A stretch of DNA of 64,000 nt, taken from contig NZ_JAGPNL010000008.1 of NCBI RefSeq assembly GCF_018069565.1, forward strand, positions 62,001-126,000. Reading direction: 5' to 3'. The stretch is from Streptomyces tagetis. GTDB lineage: Bacteria; Actinomycetota; Actinomycetes; Streptomycetales; Streptomycetaceae. A program made the translations under genes and the position numbers. The first letter of the stretch is position 1. The number at the start of each line of letters is the position of its first letter. Shown here in pieces: positions 53,732-64,000 of this stretch. A model generated the notes under the pieces. It was given only the letters and a program-made list of their open reading frames with translations. It did not search any database and was not told the origin of the DNA.

Positions 53732-54397
53732 TCAGGCGGTCCAGAAGTCCCACCAGCGGGTGAGGATCATCATGCCGACGATGCCGATGTGCAGCACCGG
53801 CAGGACCCAGGTGAACTCGCCGAGGAAGCCGCGCACGGCGGCCGGGGCGGGCAGGAAGCCCTTGCGGACGTTGAAGGAGGTCAGGTACCAGAACATGAGG
53901 ATCGTGGCGACCCAGGCGAGGCAGCACCACAGGCAGAGCGCGTTGATCCGGTACAGGGACTCGAACTGGAGCCAGCTCACGAAGCCGACGCCGAAGAGGC
54001 AGCCGGCGTTGAAGGTGAGGTGGAACCAGCGCGGGAAGCGGGCCCCGGCGAGCAGGCTCATGCCGACGCAGATCACGATGCCGTAGGCGACCAGGCCCAG
54101 CATCGGGTTGGGGAAGCCGAAGACGCTCGCCTGGTCGCTCTCCATGACGCTGCCGCAGGAGACGACCGGGTTGAGGCTGCACCCGGGGGTGTAGGTGGTG
54201 CCGGCGACCTTGGCTTCCAGCAGCTTGAACTTGTCCAGGGTGATGACCCACGCGGCGAGCACCCCGGCCGCGCCCGTGAGCACCAGCAGCAGGGCGAAGG
54301 CCCGGCTGCCTCCCTCGGTGCGCGGGCGGGCGGTGTCGGGCTCCGGCGCGGCCGGCTCCCGGTCGGTGGAGGCGTCCCTCACTGTCGTCTTGCTCAT
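53732..54397 (-). CDS. Vitamin K epoxide reductase (VKOR) family membrane protein
   Basis: A 221-residue thiol oxidase for periplasmic disulfide formation, with quinone as electron acceptor. A polar head of about 30 residues precedes four to five membrane helices. The quinone-site CXXC is CLWC in INALCLWCCLAWVATILMF, and the loop Cys pair is in PGCSLNPVVSCGSVMESDQ. Bacterial VKORs replace DsbB and work with a DsbA-like thioredoxin; no such partner is in the window. I chose the ATG at 54397 (MSKTTVRDAS); an upstream ATG at 54445 adds 16 residues. No strong ribosome-binding site distinguishes them. Confidence 0.85.
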   Translation of the reverse strand: MSKTTVRDASTDREPAAPEPDTARPRTEGGSRAFALLLVLTGAAGVLAAWVITLDKFKLLEAKVAGTTYTPGCSLNPVVSCGSVMESDQASVFGFPNPMLGLVAYGIVICVGMSLLAGARFPRWFHLTFNAGCLFGVGFVSWLQFESLYRINALCLWCCLAWVATILMFWYLTSFNVRKGFLPAPAAVRGFLGEFTWVLPVLHIGIVGMMILTRWWDFWTA

Positions 54398-54601
54398 CAC
54401 GCCGATTCCGTCACTGGAGAGGAGAGCTGCTTCGGGCAGGGCCATTGTGCCGCATGGGCCTTTGCGGCCACTGTTCGATGAACATAAGAACGCACCGGTG
54501 AACGCCCTGGGGAGTCGGAATCCGGCCGACAGCCGTTCGCCGGGGGCACACGCGAGCGAACACGCGGGCCCCCGGGGACGGACGGCGGACCGAGGTCGGT
54601 C

Positions 54602-55864
54602 CTAGGCGAGCCGGGACTCCAGCTCCGCCACGACCTCGTTGACGCCGATCGGGGTCTGCTCGCCGGACTCCATGTCCTTGAGCTGGACGACCCCCTCGGC
54701 CAGGTCGCGTTCGCCGAGCACCAGCGTGTAGCGGGCGCCGGAGCGGTTGGCGGCCTTCATCGCGGCCTTGAGCCCCTTGCCGCCGTAGGCGAAGTCGGCG
54801 GCGACGCCGTTCTTGCGCAACTCGGTGACCTTGGCGAAGAGCACCCGGCGGGCCTCCTCGCCGAGCGGGACGGCGAAGACGGAGGTCGTGGCGGGCAGGT
54901 CCGGCGCGATGCCCTCCGCCTCCAGGGCGAGGACGGTGCGGTCGACGCCGAGGGCCCACCCCACGGAGGGCAGGGAGGGGCCCCCGATCATCTCGGAGAG
55001 CCCGTCGTACCGGCCGCCGCCGCCCACCGCCGACTGGGAGCCCAGCCCGTCGTGGACGAACTCGAAGGTGGTGCGCGTGTAGTAGTCCAGGCCGCGCACG
55101 AGCCGCGGGTCGTCCTCGAAGACCACTCCGGCCGCGGTGATCAGCTCGCGGACCTCCTCGTGGTACCGCTTGCAGGCGTCGCACAGGTAGTCGCGCAGCA
55201 GCGGCGCCCCGGCGAGCTGCTCCCGCACCTGGGGGCGCTTGTCGTCGAGGACGCGCAGCGGGTTGATGTCGGCCCGGCGCAGGGTGTCCTCGTCCAGGTC
55301 GAGCCCGCGCAGGAAGTCCTGGAGGGCCGAGCGGTAGACGGGGCGGCACTCCTGGTCGCCGAGGCTGTTGAGCAGGATGCGGAAGTTCCTGAGGCCCAGC
55401 GAGCGGTACGCCTGGTCGGCGAGGATGATCAGCTCGGCGTCGAGCGCCGGGTCCTCGGCGCCGATCGCCTCGGCGCCGACCTGGGAGAAGTGCCGGTAAC
55501 GGCCCTTCTGCGGACGCTCGTAGCGGTAGTACGAGCCCGAGTACCAGAGCTTGACCGGCAGGTTGCCCTGCTTGTGCAGGCTGGCCTCCAGCGCGGCGCG
55601 CAGCACGGAGGCGGTGCCCTCGGGGCGCAGCGCCAGCCGGTCGCCGCCCTTGGTCTCGAAGGCGTACATCTCCTTGGTCACGATGTCGGTGGACTCGCCG
55701 ACGCCGCGGGCGAACAGCTCGACGTTCTCGAAGCCGGGCGTCTCGACGTAGCCGTAGCCGGAGTCGCGCAGCGGCGCGGAGAACGCCTCCCGGACCGCCA
55801 GGTACGTGGCGGATTCCGGGGGAAGCAGGTCGTACGTGCCCTTGGGGGCCTTGAAGGTGCTCAC
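54602..55864 (-). CDS. hisS: Histidyl-tRNA synthetase
   Basis: A 420-residue class II synthetase. It begins STFKAPKGTYDLLPPESATY. Motif 2 is in LWYSGSYYRYERPQKGRYRH. The histidine-specific signatures LVRGLDYYTRTTFEFVHDGL and AVGGGGRYDGLSEMIGGPS are intact. Motif 3 is SVGWALGVDRTVLAL. The C-terminal anticodon-binding domain (about 325-420) contains DFAYGGKGLKAAMKAANRSG and YTLVLGERDLAEGVVQLKDM. It starts at the GTG at 55864, 13 bases after the MBL gene upstream of it. Confidence 0.96.
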   Translation of the reverse strand: MSTFKAPKGTYDLLPPESATYLAVREAFSAPLRDSGYGYVETPGFENVELFARGVGESTDIVTKEMYAFETKGGDRLALRPEGTASVLRAALEASLHKQGNLPVKLWYSGSYYRYERPQKGRYRHFSQVGAEAIGAEDPALDAELIILADQAYRSLGLRNFRILLNSLGDQECRPVYRSALQDFLRGLDLDEDTLRRADINPLRVLDDKRPQVREQLAGAPLLRDYLCDACKRYHEEVRELITAAGVVFEDDPRLVRGLDYYTRTTFEFVHDGLGSQSAVGGGGRYDGLSEMIGGPSLPSVGWALGVDRTVLALEAEGIAPDLPATTSVFAVPLGEEARRVLFAKVTELRKNGVAADFAYGGKGLKAAMKAANRSGARYTLVLGERDLAEGVVQLKDMESGEQTPIGVNEVVAELESRLA

Positions 55865-55877
55865 GGAAGGTCTCTCG

Positions 55878-56585
55878 TCACATTCCTCGTCGGGGAGCCC
55901 CGGGGGCTCCCTGGCCGTCCGCCACCTGCCGCAGGTACGGGTTGGTGGCGCGTTCGCGGCCGATGGTCGTCTGGGGCCCGTGGCCGGACAGCACCACGGT
56001 CGAGTCGTCGAGCGGCAGGCACACGCGGGCCAGCGAGTCGAGCATCTCGGCCATGTCACCGCCGGGCAGGTCGGTGCGTCCGATGGAGCCGGCGAACAGC
56101 AGGTCGCCCGAGAAGAAGACCGGCGGGACGTCCGCCGCCTCGGGCAGGCCGAAGGTCACCGACCCCTTGGTATGGCCCGGCGCGTGGGCGACCGTCAGCT
56201 CCAGACCGGCCAGTTCCAGCCGGGCGCCGTCGGCCATCTCCCGGACGTCGTCCGGCTCGCCCACGGTCAGCTCCCCCATCAGCGGCATGCCGATGGACCG
56301 GCCGATCCCCTTCTCGGGGTCGCTCATCATGTACCGGTCCGCGGGGTGGATCCAGGCGGGTACGCCGTGCGCGCCGCAGACCGGGACGACCGAGGCCACA
56401 TGGTCGATGTGGCCGTGGGTGAGGACGACGGCGACGGGCTTCAGCCGGTGCTTGGCGAGTGCCTCCTCGACGCCGGGAGCGGCCTGGTGGCCGGGGTCGA
56501 TGATCACGCACTCCTCACCGGCGGCGGGGGCGACGACGTAACAGTTCGTCCCCCAGGCCCCGGCGGGGAACCCGGCAATGAGCAC
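55878..56585 (-). CDS. MBL-fold metallo-hydrolase (glyoxalase II-like)
   Basis: A 235-residue metallo-beta-lactamase-fold hydrolase. The zinc motif is VVLTHGHIDHVASVVPV (HxHxDH). The further ligands are His in VAHAPGHTKGSVTFGL, Asp in FFSGDLLFAGSIGRTDLPG, and a late His in VVLSGHGPQTTIG. The N-terminal GTNCYVVAPAAGEECVIIDP is typical of glyoxalase II-like enzymes hydrolysing acyl-glutathione or other thioesters; Streptomyces uses mycothiol, so the substrate is open. It starts at the ATG at 56585 and is followed closely by hisS, so co-transcription is likely. Confidence 0.88.
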   Translation of the reverse strand: MLIAGFPAGAWGTNCYVVAPAAGEECVIIDPGHQAAPGVEEALAKHRLKPVAVVLTHGHIDHVASVVPVCGAHGVPAWIHPADRYMMSDPEKGIGRSIGMPLMGELTVGEPDDVREMADGARLELAGLELTVAHAPGHTKGSVTFGLPEAADVPPVFFSGDLLFAGSIGRTDLPGGDMAEMLDSLARVCLPLDDSTVVLSGHGPQTTIGRERATNPYLRQVADGQGAPGAPRRGM

Positions 56586-56769
56586 GTTCGTCCTTCGTTC
56601 GAGGTCGGTACGGGTGGCTTGCGGGCGGCCCTCGCCCGTGGTCAGAGCCTACCGGCGGTGCCGTTTCCTCAGCGAACCCATATACGGTACGGGGCTACAC
56701 GCAGGCGGTCGGCGCGTCGCGCGCAGGCGGAGCGGCCGGCACCCGACGAGGCATGAGGGAGAGAACCCG

Positions 56770-57588
56770 GTGGTCAGCCAGGAGCAGCGGCGGCGTCAGC
56801 TCGCCCGGGAGAAGTTCTTGCGGCAGCAGCAGCGGCGGACCTCCGCCCGGCGCAAGTCGCGGGCGCGCAACGCGGCGATCGCGTCGGTGCTGGGAGTGGT
56901 GCTGATCGGCAGCGCCGCGCTGTACACGACCGGGGCCCTCAAGGGTGACGACAAGACCGCCGCGGGCGCCGAGGTCACGCCGAGCCCCGCCGAGACCAGC
57001 AAGGCGCCCGACCCGTGCGCGAAGCCCGCCGAGGGCGAGCCCACGACGCAGACCTGGGAGAAGGAACCGAAGCTGACCGTCGACAAGTCGGCCTCGTACA
57101 CCATGAAGCTGGCGACGACCTGCGGTGACGTGGACATCGCGCTGAAGGCGTCGGCGGCCCCGCACACGGTCAACTCCTTCGACTTCCTGGCGTCCAAGGG
57201 CTACTTCGACCACACGCCCTGCCACCGCCTCACCACCGGCGGCATCTACGTGCTCCAGTGCGGCGACCCGACGGGCCAGGGCAACGGCGGCCCCGGCTAC
57301 ACCATCCCGGACGAGAACCTGAAGGACGAGAGCCTCAAGGGCGACGTGTACCCGGCGGGCACGGTGGCGATGGCCAACACCGGGCAGCCGGGCTCCGGCG
57401 GCAGCCAGTTCTTCCTGGTCTACCAGGACAGTCCGCTGCCCCCGAGCTACACGCCGTTCGGCACCGTCTCGGAGGCGGGCATGAAGGTGCTCAAGAAGAT
57501 CTCCGACGCCGGTGAGAACACCGGAGCGGGCGACGGAGCACCGAACGCGACGGTCGTGATCGACAAGGCGACGGTCACGAAATCCTGA
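56770..57588 (+). CDS. Membrane-anchored peptidyl-prolyl cis-trans isomerase (cyclophilin)
   Basis: A 272-residue protein. A basic cytoplasmic N-terminus (QQQRRTSARRKSRARN) precedes one membrane segment (AAIASVLGVVLIGSAALYTT, about residues 38-57). A Thr/Pro/Ala linker and an extracellular cyclophilin domain from about residue 105 follow. Cyclophilin landmarks are VNSFDFLASKGYFDHTPCHR, GTVAMANTGQPGSGGSQFFL and YTPFGTVSEAGMKVLKKI. It should assist folding of exported proteins. The start is the GTG at 56770 with GGGAGA upstream. It is divergent from the MBL gene. Confidence 0.9.
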   Translation: MVSQEQRRRQLAREKFLRQQQRRTSARRKSRARNAAIASVLGVVLIGSAALYTTGALKGDDKTAAGAEVTPSPAETSKAPDPCAKPAEGEPTTQTWEKEPKLTVDKSASYTMKLATTCGDVDIALKASAAPHTVNSFDFLASKGYFDHTPCHRLTTGGIYVLQCGDPTGQGNGGPGYTIPDENLKDESLKGDVYPAGTVAMANTGQPGSGGSQFFLVYQDSPLPPSYTPFGTVSEAGMKVLKKISDAGENTGAGDGAPNATVVIDKATVTKS

Positions 57589-57672
57589 TCCCCATCTGCG
57601 TAACTTCGGTCGCGCGGGATGCGGACAGGCCCCCCGCCGGTCGCCTATGTTGGCCGTGACGAAACTGTGGAC

Positions 57673-57707
57673 GATGCCCGGGGGTAGCGAATCCCTCCGC
57701 AGGCATC
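57673..57707 (+). promoter_or_regulatory. Structured leader before the DUF349 gene
   Basis: GATGCC (57673-57678) pairs with GGCATC (57702-57707), enclosing a GGGG/CCCT-type inner pairing around TAGCGAAT. It ends 16 bases before the GTG start, leaving GGAGGAGG free. It may be an mRNA leader structure or a protein site; I cannot assign it to a known riboswitch. Confidence 0.4.
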
Positions 57708-57723
57708 ATGTGGAGGAGGCGCT

Positions 57724-58953
57724 GTGAGCAGCGACCCGTGGGGCCGCGTCGACGAGACGGGGACCGTGTACGTGCGTACGGCCGACGGCGAGAAGGTCGT
57801 CGGTTCCTGGCAGGCGGGCTCCCCCGAGGAGGCGCTGGCCTATTTCGAACGCAAGTACGAGGGCCTGGTGGTCGAGATCGGCCTCCTCGAAAAGCGCGTG
57901 AAGACCACCGACCTCTCGGCGAAGGACGCCCTGGCCGCCGTGGACCACCTGCGCGAGCAGGTCGACGCGCACCACGCGGTCGGCGACCTCGACGCCCTCC
58001 GGGCCCGCCTGGACCGGCTCGTCGAACTGGTCGACAAGCGCCGCGAGGAGCGCCGGGTCCAGCGGGCCCGGCAGTCCGACGAGGCGCGCTCGGCCAAGGA
58101 GGCCCTGGTCACGGAGGCCGAGGAGCTGGCCCGTTCCGACCAGTGGCGAGCGGCCGGCGAGCGGCTGCGGGCGCTGGTGGACACCTGGAAGGGGCTGCCC
58201 CGGCTGGACCGCAAGTCCGACGACGAGCTGTGGCACCGCTTCTCGCACGCGCGCTCGGCGTTCTCCAAGCGGCGCAAGCAGCACTTCGCCCAGCTCGACG
58301 CGCAGCGCGAGGAGGCCCGCCAGATCAAGGAACGGCTGGTCTCCGAGGCCGAGGCGCTGTCCGGCTCGACGGACTGGGGTCCGACGGCGGCGCGCTACCG
58401 CGACCTGATGGCCGAGTGGAAGGCCGCGGGGCGTGCCCAGCGCGAGCACGAGGACGATCTGTGGAACCGCTTCCGCGGCGCCCAGGACGTCTTCTTCGCC
58501 GCCCGCGGCTCGGTCTTCGCCGAGCGTGACGCCGAGCAGGCGGAGAGCCTCAAGCTGAAGGAGGAGCTGGCCGAGGAGGCCGAGCGGCTGCTGCCGGTCA
58601 CGGACCTCAAGGCGGCCCGCGCCGCGTTCCGCTCGGTCAACGAGCGCTGGGAGGCCATCGGCCACGTGCCGCGCGACGCCCGGCCGCGGGTCGAGGGCCG
58701 CATGCACGCCGTGGAGCGCGCCATCCAGCAGGCCGAGGAGGCCGAGTGGCGCCGGACCAACCCGGAGGCCCGCGCGCGGGCCGAGGGTCTGACCGGTCAG
58801 CTCCAGGCCGCCGTGGACAAGCTGCGCGGCCAGATCGAGCAGGCGCGCGCCCAGGGCAACAACGCCAAGGCCGACAAGCTGGAGCGCGAGCTGGAGAGCC
58901 GGCAGGCGCTGCTGGACCAGGCGCTCAAGGGGCTCCACGAGTTCGGCGGCTGA
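57724..58953 (+). CDS. DUF349 domain-containing protein
   Basis: A 409-residue, almost wholly helical and highly charged protein. At least four DUF349 helical-bundle repeats are visible from about residue 100 to 360, each with a Trp-x-x-x-(A/G) element: SDQWRAAGERLRALVDTWKG, STDWGPTAARYRDLMAEWKA, and FRSVNERWEAIGHVPRDARP. The N-terminal 45 residues (DPWGRVDETGTVYVRTADGE) are a separate beta-rich part. Coiled coil is likely at both ends. The start is the GTG at 57724 with GGAGGAGG upstream. Its location beside relA is conserved in Streptomyces. Function unknown. Confidence 0.88.
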   Translation: MSSDPWGRVDETGTVYVRTADGEKVVGSWQAGSPEEALAYFERKYEGLVVEIGLLEKRVKTTDLSAKDALAAVDHLREQVDAHHAVGDLDALRARLDRLVELVDKRREERRVQRARQSDEARSAKEALVTEAEELARSDQWRAAGERLRALVDTWKGLPRLDRKSDDELWHRFSHARSAFSKRRKQHFAQLDAQREEARQIKERLVSEAEALSGSTDWGPTAARYRDLMAEWKAAGRAQREHEDDLWNRFRGAQDVFFAARGSVFAERDAEQAESLKLKEELAEEAERLLPVTDLKAARAAFRSVNERWEAIGHVPRDARPRVEGRMHAVERAIQQAEEAEWRRTNPEARARAEGLTGQLQAAVDKLRGQIEQARAQGNNAKADKLERELESRQALLDQALKGLHEFGG

Positions 58954-58976
58954 TCCCGCGCCCCGGCGCGTACGCG

Positions 58977-59009
58977 AAGGGCTCCCGCACGGTGTGTGCG
59001 GGAGCCCTT
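58977..59009. terminator. Bidirectional terminator between DUF349 gene and relA
   Basis: Arms 58977-58990 and 58996-59009 form a perfect 14-bp stem with a five-base loop, ending in CCCTTT on the plus strand and AAGGG on the other side. It lies 24 bases after the DUF349 stop and 65 bases beyond the relA stop, serving both convergent genes. Confidence 0.8.
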
Positions 59010-59073
59010 TCCGTCTGTGCACGCGCCGTGCGCGCCGTGCGCGCCCGTCCCGTGTGCCTCGCGGCGCGCGGCG

Positions 59074-61623
<2,550 letters not shown>

Positions 61624-61740
61624 GAGGACTCCTCGTGCGCGATCCGGGTCCCCGGTCAGGCTCCGGAAGGCCCATGGTAGCGATCCCCGGCCCCAGGATC
61701 GCCTTCAGGCCACAGGGGGACCGTTCACCCCAGCACAACA

Positions 61741-61780
61741 CCGGAGGCGGGCGCCGGATTCCTCCGGGGCCCGCCTCCGG
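61741..61780 (-). terminator. Hairpin downstream of apt
   Basis: CCGGAGGCGGGC (61741-61752) pairs with GCCCGCCTCCGG (61769-61780), a 12-bp stem, 14 bases after the apt stop on the minus strand. It likely ends the secD-secF-apt transcript before relA. Confidence 0.6.
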
Positions 61781-61794
61781 CGGTGGTGCGGGGC

Positions 61795-62343
61795 TCAGAC
61801 GGTGAGCAGCGACCTCAGCGGGGCCCCGGCCAGCGCGGGCTCCAGCTTGGCCCGGCCGCCGAGGAAGCCCAGCTCCATCAGTACGGCGAGGCCCGCGACC
61901 TGCGCTCCCGCCCGGCGGATGAGCCGGAGGGACGCCTCGGCGGTGCCGCCGGTGGCGAGGACGTCGTCGACGACCAGGACACGGTCGCCGGGGGTGAGGT
62001 CCTCGGCGTGCACCTCGATCTCGGCCGACCCGTACTCCAGGTCGTACGCCTGTCCGAGGGTGGCTCCGGGGAGCTTGCCCGCCTTGCGCACCGGGACGAA
62101 GCCGAGGCCGGCCCGCAGGGCGACGGGGGCGCCGAGGATGAAGCCCCGGGCCTCCAGTCCGACCACCTTGGTGGCGCCGACGCCCTCCGCGAACTCGGCG
62201 AGCGCGTCGGTGAGGGCCGCGAACGCCACCGGGTCCGCGAGCAGCGGGGTGATGTCCTTGAACACCACACCCGGCTCCGGGTGGTCGGGCACGTCACGGA
62301 TGCGGCTGAGCAGCAGCCCCGTGATGTCGGTCAGCTCGGTCAT
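61795..62343 (-). CDS. apt: Adenine phosphoribosyltransferase
   Basis: A 182-residue purine salvage enzyme making AMP from adenine and PRPP. The PRPP loop is DRVLVVDDVLATGGTAEASL (about 119-138). The N-terminal part has PEPGVVFKDITPLLADPVAF, and VVGLEARGFILGAPVAL follows. Its ATG at 62343 overlaps the secF stop as ATGA, an arrangement conserved in actinobacteria (secD-secF-apt-relA). Confidence 0.96.
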   Translation of the reverse strand: MTELTDITGLLLSRIRDVPDHPEPGVVFKDITPLLADPVAFAALTDALAEFAEGVGATKVVGLEARGFILGAPVALRAGLGFVPVRKAGKLPGATLGQAYDLEYGSAEIEVHAEDLTPGDRVLVVDDVLATGGTAEASLRLIRRAGAQVAGLAVLMELGFLGGRAKLEPALAGAPLRSLLTV

Positions 62344-63455
62344 CGGTGCCTTTCCGAGGGTCCGCCGCGGCCCCGGGTGCGGGTCGCGGACTGGTTGCGG
62401 GGCCCGACGACCGCCGCCGCCGCGCCCTCGTGTACGCCGTCGAACACCCCGTCGCCGGCGGACTCCCCGTTCTCCCCCCGGGCGGCGGCCTGCGCCCGTT
62501 TGGCGAGGACGCGCTTCCTGAGGGACTTCATCTGCGGCTCGCGCTCCTTGAGGTCGGCGACGAGCGGCGTGGCGATGAAGATCGAGGAGTACGCGCCTGC
62601 CGCGAGGCCGACGAACAGCGACAGGGAGATGTCGTTCAGCATACCGGCGCCGAGGACACCGCCTCCGATGAACAGCAGGCCGGCCACCGGCAGCAGGGCC
62701 ACCACCGTGGTGTTGATCGAGCGGACCAGGGTGCCGTTGATCGAGCGGTTGGCGATCTCGGAGTAGGTCCAGCGGCTCTGCCTGGTGATGTCCTTCGTCT
62801 GTTCCTTGAGGCTGTCGAAGACGACGACGGTGTCGTAGAGCGAGTAGCCCAGGATGGTGAGCAGGCCGATCACGGTGCCCGGGGTGACCTCGAAGCCGAC
62901 CAGGGCGTAGACGCCGGTGGTGATGGTGAGGTCGTGGACCAGGGCGACGAACGCGGCGACGGCCATCCGCCACTCGAAGGCGATCGCCAGGTAGATCACC
63001 ACCAGGACCATGAAGATCGCCAGGCCCTTCCACGCCTTGTTGGCGATCTGCTCGCCCCAGCTCGGGCCCACCAGGTCGGCGTTGATGTGCTCCGCGTCGA
63101 CCTTGAGGTCGGTGGCGAGGTCCCGCTTGATCGTGTCCGACGCGCCGGTGTCGATGCCGGCGATCTGGATGCGCAGGCTGCCGTCGCCGAGCTTCTGGAC
63201 GATCGCGTCGTGCCCGGAGGCGTCCTCCGCGTAGCCCTCGGCCTGGGAGACGGAGGCGCTCATGTTCTTCGGGGTGGTGAAGACCGCGCCGCCCTGGAAC
63301 TCGATGCCCATGTGCAGTCCGCGCACGGACAGGCCGAGGATCGCGGTGATGGTGATCAGGACGGAGAGTCCGTACCAGATCACGCGGTTCCTGACGAAGT
63401 CGTAGCCGATCTCCCCATGGTGGAGCCGGGCTCCGAGGGTGCCGAGTTTCGACAT
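62340..63455 (-). CDS. secF: Protein translocase subunit SecF
   Basis: A 371-residue, six-helix RND-type component of the Sec export machinery. Landmarks are the first helix (VIWYGLSVLITITAILGLSV), the periplasmic loop with GIEFQGGAVF, and the conserved VTPGTVIGLLTILGYSLYDT followed by VVVFDSLKEQTKDI in the cytoplasmic loop. The C-terminal 70 residues are a charged, disordered cytoplasmic tail, longer than in E. coli. I chose the ATG at 63455 because AAGGAGG lies seven bases upstream; the in-frame GTG at 63461 has it one base away. Confidence 0.95.
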   Translation of the reverse strand: MSKLGTLGARLHHGEIGYDFVRNRVIWYGLSVLITITAILGLSVRGLHMGIEFQGGAVFTTPKNMSASVSQAEGYAEDASGHDAIVQKLGDGSLRIQIAGIDTGASDTIKRDLATDLKVDAEHINADLVGPSWGEQIANKAWKGLAIFMVLVVIYLAIAFEWRMAVAAFVALVHDLTITTGVYALVGFEVTPGTVIGLLTILGYSLYDTVVVFDSLKEQTKDITRQSRWTYSEIANRSINGTLVRSINTTVVALLPVAGLLFIGGGVLGAGMLNDISLSLFVGLAAGAYSSIFIATPLVADLKEREPQMKSLRKRVLAKRAQAAARGENGESAGDGVFDGVHEGAAAAVVGPRNQSATRTRGRGGPSERHR

Positions 63456-63457
63456 GC

Positions 63458-64000
63458 TCACGCCTCCTTCGTCGTGACGGGGGCGGAGGGGCGACGGCTC
63501 GCGCGCAGGGGCGGTTTCGCGCCGAGGGCCTTCGGATCGAGCCCGGACCAGCGGTGGCCACGGGCGAAGAACCGGCGGCGGGCCATCAGCGTGAGCAGCG
63601 GCTTGGTGAAGAGGAAGACCACGACCACGTCGAGCAGGGTGGTCAGCCCCAGCGTGAACGCGAAGCCCTGCACCTTGCCGACGGTGACCACGAAGAGCAC
63701 GGCGGCGGCGAGGAACGACACGAAGTCGGAGACCAGGATGGTGCGCCGGGCGCGCGGCCAGCCCCGTTCGACGGCGGGGCGCAGCGAGCGGCCCTCCCGG
63801 ATCTCGTCGCGGACCCGTTCGAAGAAGACGATGAACGAGTCCGCCGTGATCCCGATGGCGACGATGGCCCCGCACACGGCCGGCAGGTTCAGCGCGAAGC
63901 CGATGGTCGGTCCGAGCAGCGACATGATCGCGTACGTGAGGGAGGCGGAGACCATCAGCGAGGTGATCGCGATGAACGACAGGCCGCGGTAGTAGACCAG
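63458..64000 (-). CDS. secD: Protein translocase subunit SecD, C-terminal part (5' end outside window)
   Basis: The frame is open to the window edge; about 180 C-terminal residues are visible. They include SLTYAIMSLLGPTIGFALNL and the conserved IVAIGITADSFIVFFERVRD segment of the RND domain. Further helices and a basic cytoplasmic tail (RRRFFARGHRWSGLDPKALG) follow. SecD partners SecF in using the proton gradient to complete protein export. It ends just before secF, which it should be co-translated with. Confidence 0.93.
   Translation of the reverse strand: MVYYRGLSFIAITSLMVSASLTYAIMSLLGPTIGFALNLPAVCGAIVAIGITADSFIVFFERVRDEIREGRSLRPAVERGWPRARRTILVSDFVSFLAAAVLFVVTVGKVQGFAFTLGLTTLLDVVVVFLFTKPLLTLMARRRFFARGHRWSGLDPKALGAKPPLRASRRPSAPVTTKEA

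Overview
The window is chromosomal DNA from a Streptomyces or a very close relative. Coding sequence is extremely GC-rich with G/C in nearly every third codon position and frequent GTG starts. It carries the developmental regulator bldD, the actinobacterial nucleoid protein sIHF and an actinobacterial-type PriA. From memory, the gene order from the GuaB1-like gene to secD follows the Streptomyces coelicolor SCO1461-SCO1516 region. No insertion sequence, prophage, tRNA, rRNA or CRISPR array was seen.

Left part (1-9.5 kb), the more accessory end: the tail of an MFS transporter, a small Rossmann-like protein, a HAD hydrolase, a hot-dog thioesterase, a uracil/xanthine-type permease, a GH6 cellulase-like secreted or anchored enzyme, a DUF5995 protein, and a lysine-catabolic set. 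That set is an Lrp/AsnC regulator followed by homologues of DavA (5-aminovaleramidase) and DavB (lysine 2-monooxygenase). A promoter and helically phased repeats lie upstream of davA.

9.5-24.4 kb: a GuaB1-type GMP reductase, a SorC regulator, rpe, rsmB, fmt, a small HTH protein embedded between two repeat-rich non-coding stretches, priA, metK, coaBC, rpoZ, gmk and the sIHF gene. The left repeat stretch is a 26-bp tandem array of about 22 units with higher-order duplication.

24.6-34.8 kb: the complete UMP pathway as one minus-strand run, pyrR-pyrB-pyrC-(PH-like membrane protein)-carA-carB-pyrD-pyrF. Most junctions are short or overlapping. A PyrR-binding-loop-like hairpin sits just before the pyrR ribosome binding site, and a strong hairpin separates carB from pyrD.

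35-39 kb: bldD (plus strand) faces nusB-efp-pepP (minus strand) across two back-to-back terminators, followed by a proline-rich P-loop protein.

39.2-49 kb: a minus-strand run DUF948-DUF6167-alaS-ruvX-mltG-aroE-aroC-aroK-aroB. aroK and aroB share one open frame with no stop codon, a potential AroK-AroB fusion with a second, internal aroB start.

49-64 kb: an orphan STAND-type ATPase, rpsD, rarA, a VKOR-family protein, hisS, an MBL hydrolase, a membrane-anchored cyclophilin, a DUF349 protein, the bifunctional (p)ppGpp enzyme gene relA, apt, secF and the 3' part of secD. Overall this is a housekeeping region (pyrimidine, aromatic and SAM synthesis, translation, stringent response, protein export). 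The unusual content is concentrated in the repeat arrays at 15.7-17.9 kb, the aroK-aroB frame, the davAB control region and a few degenerate or orphan proteins.
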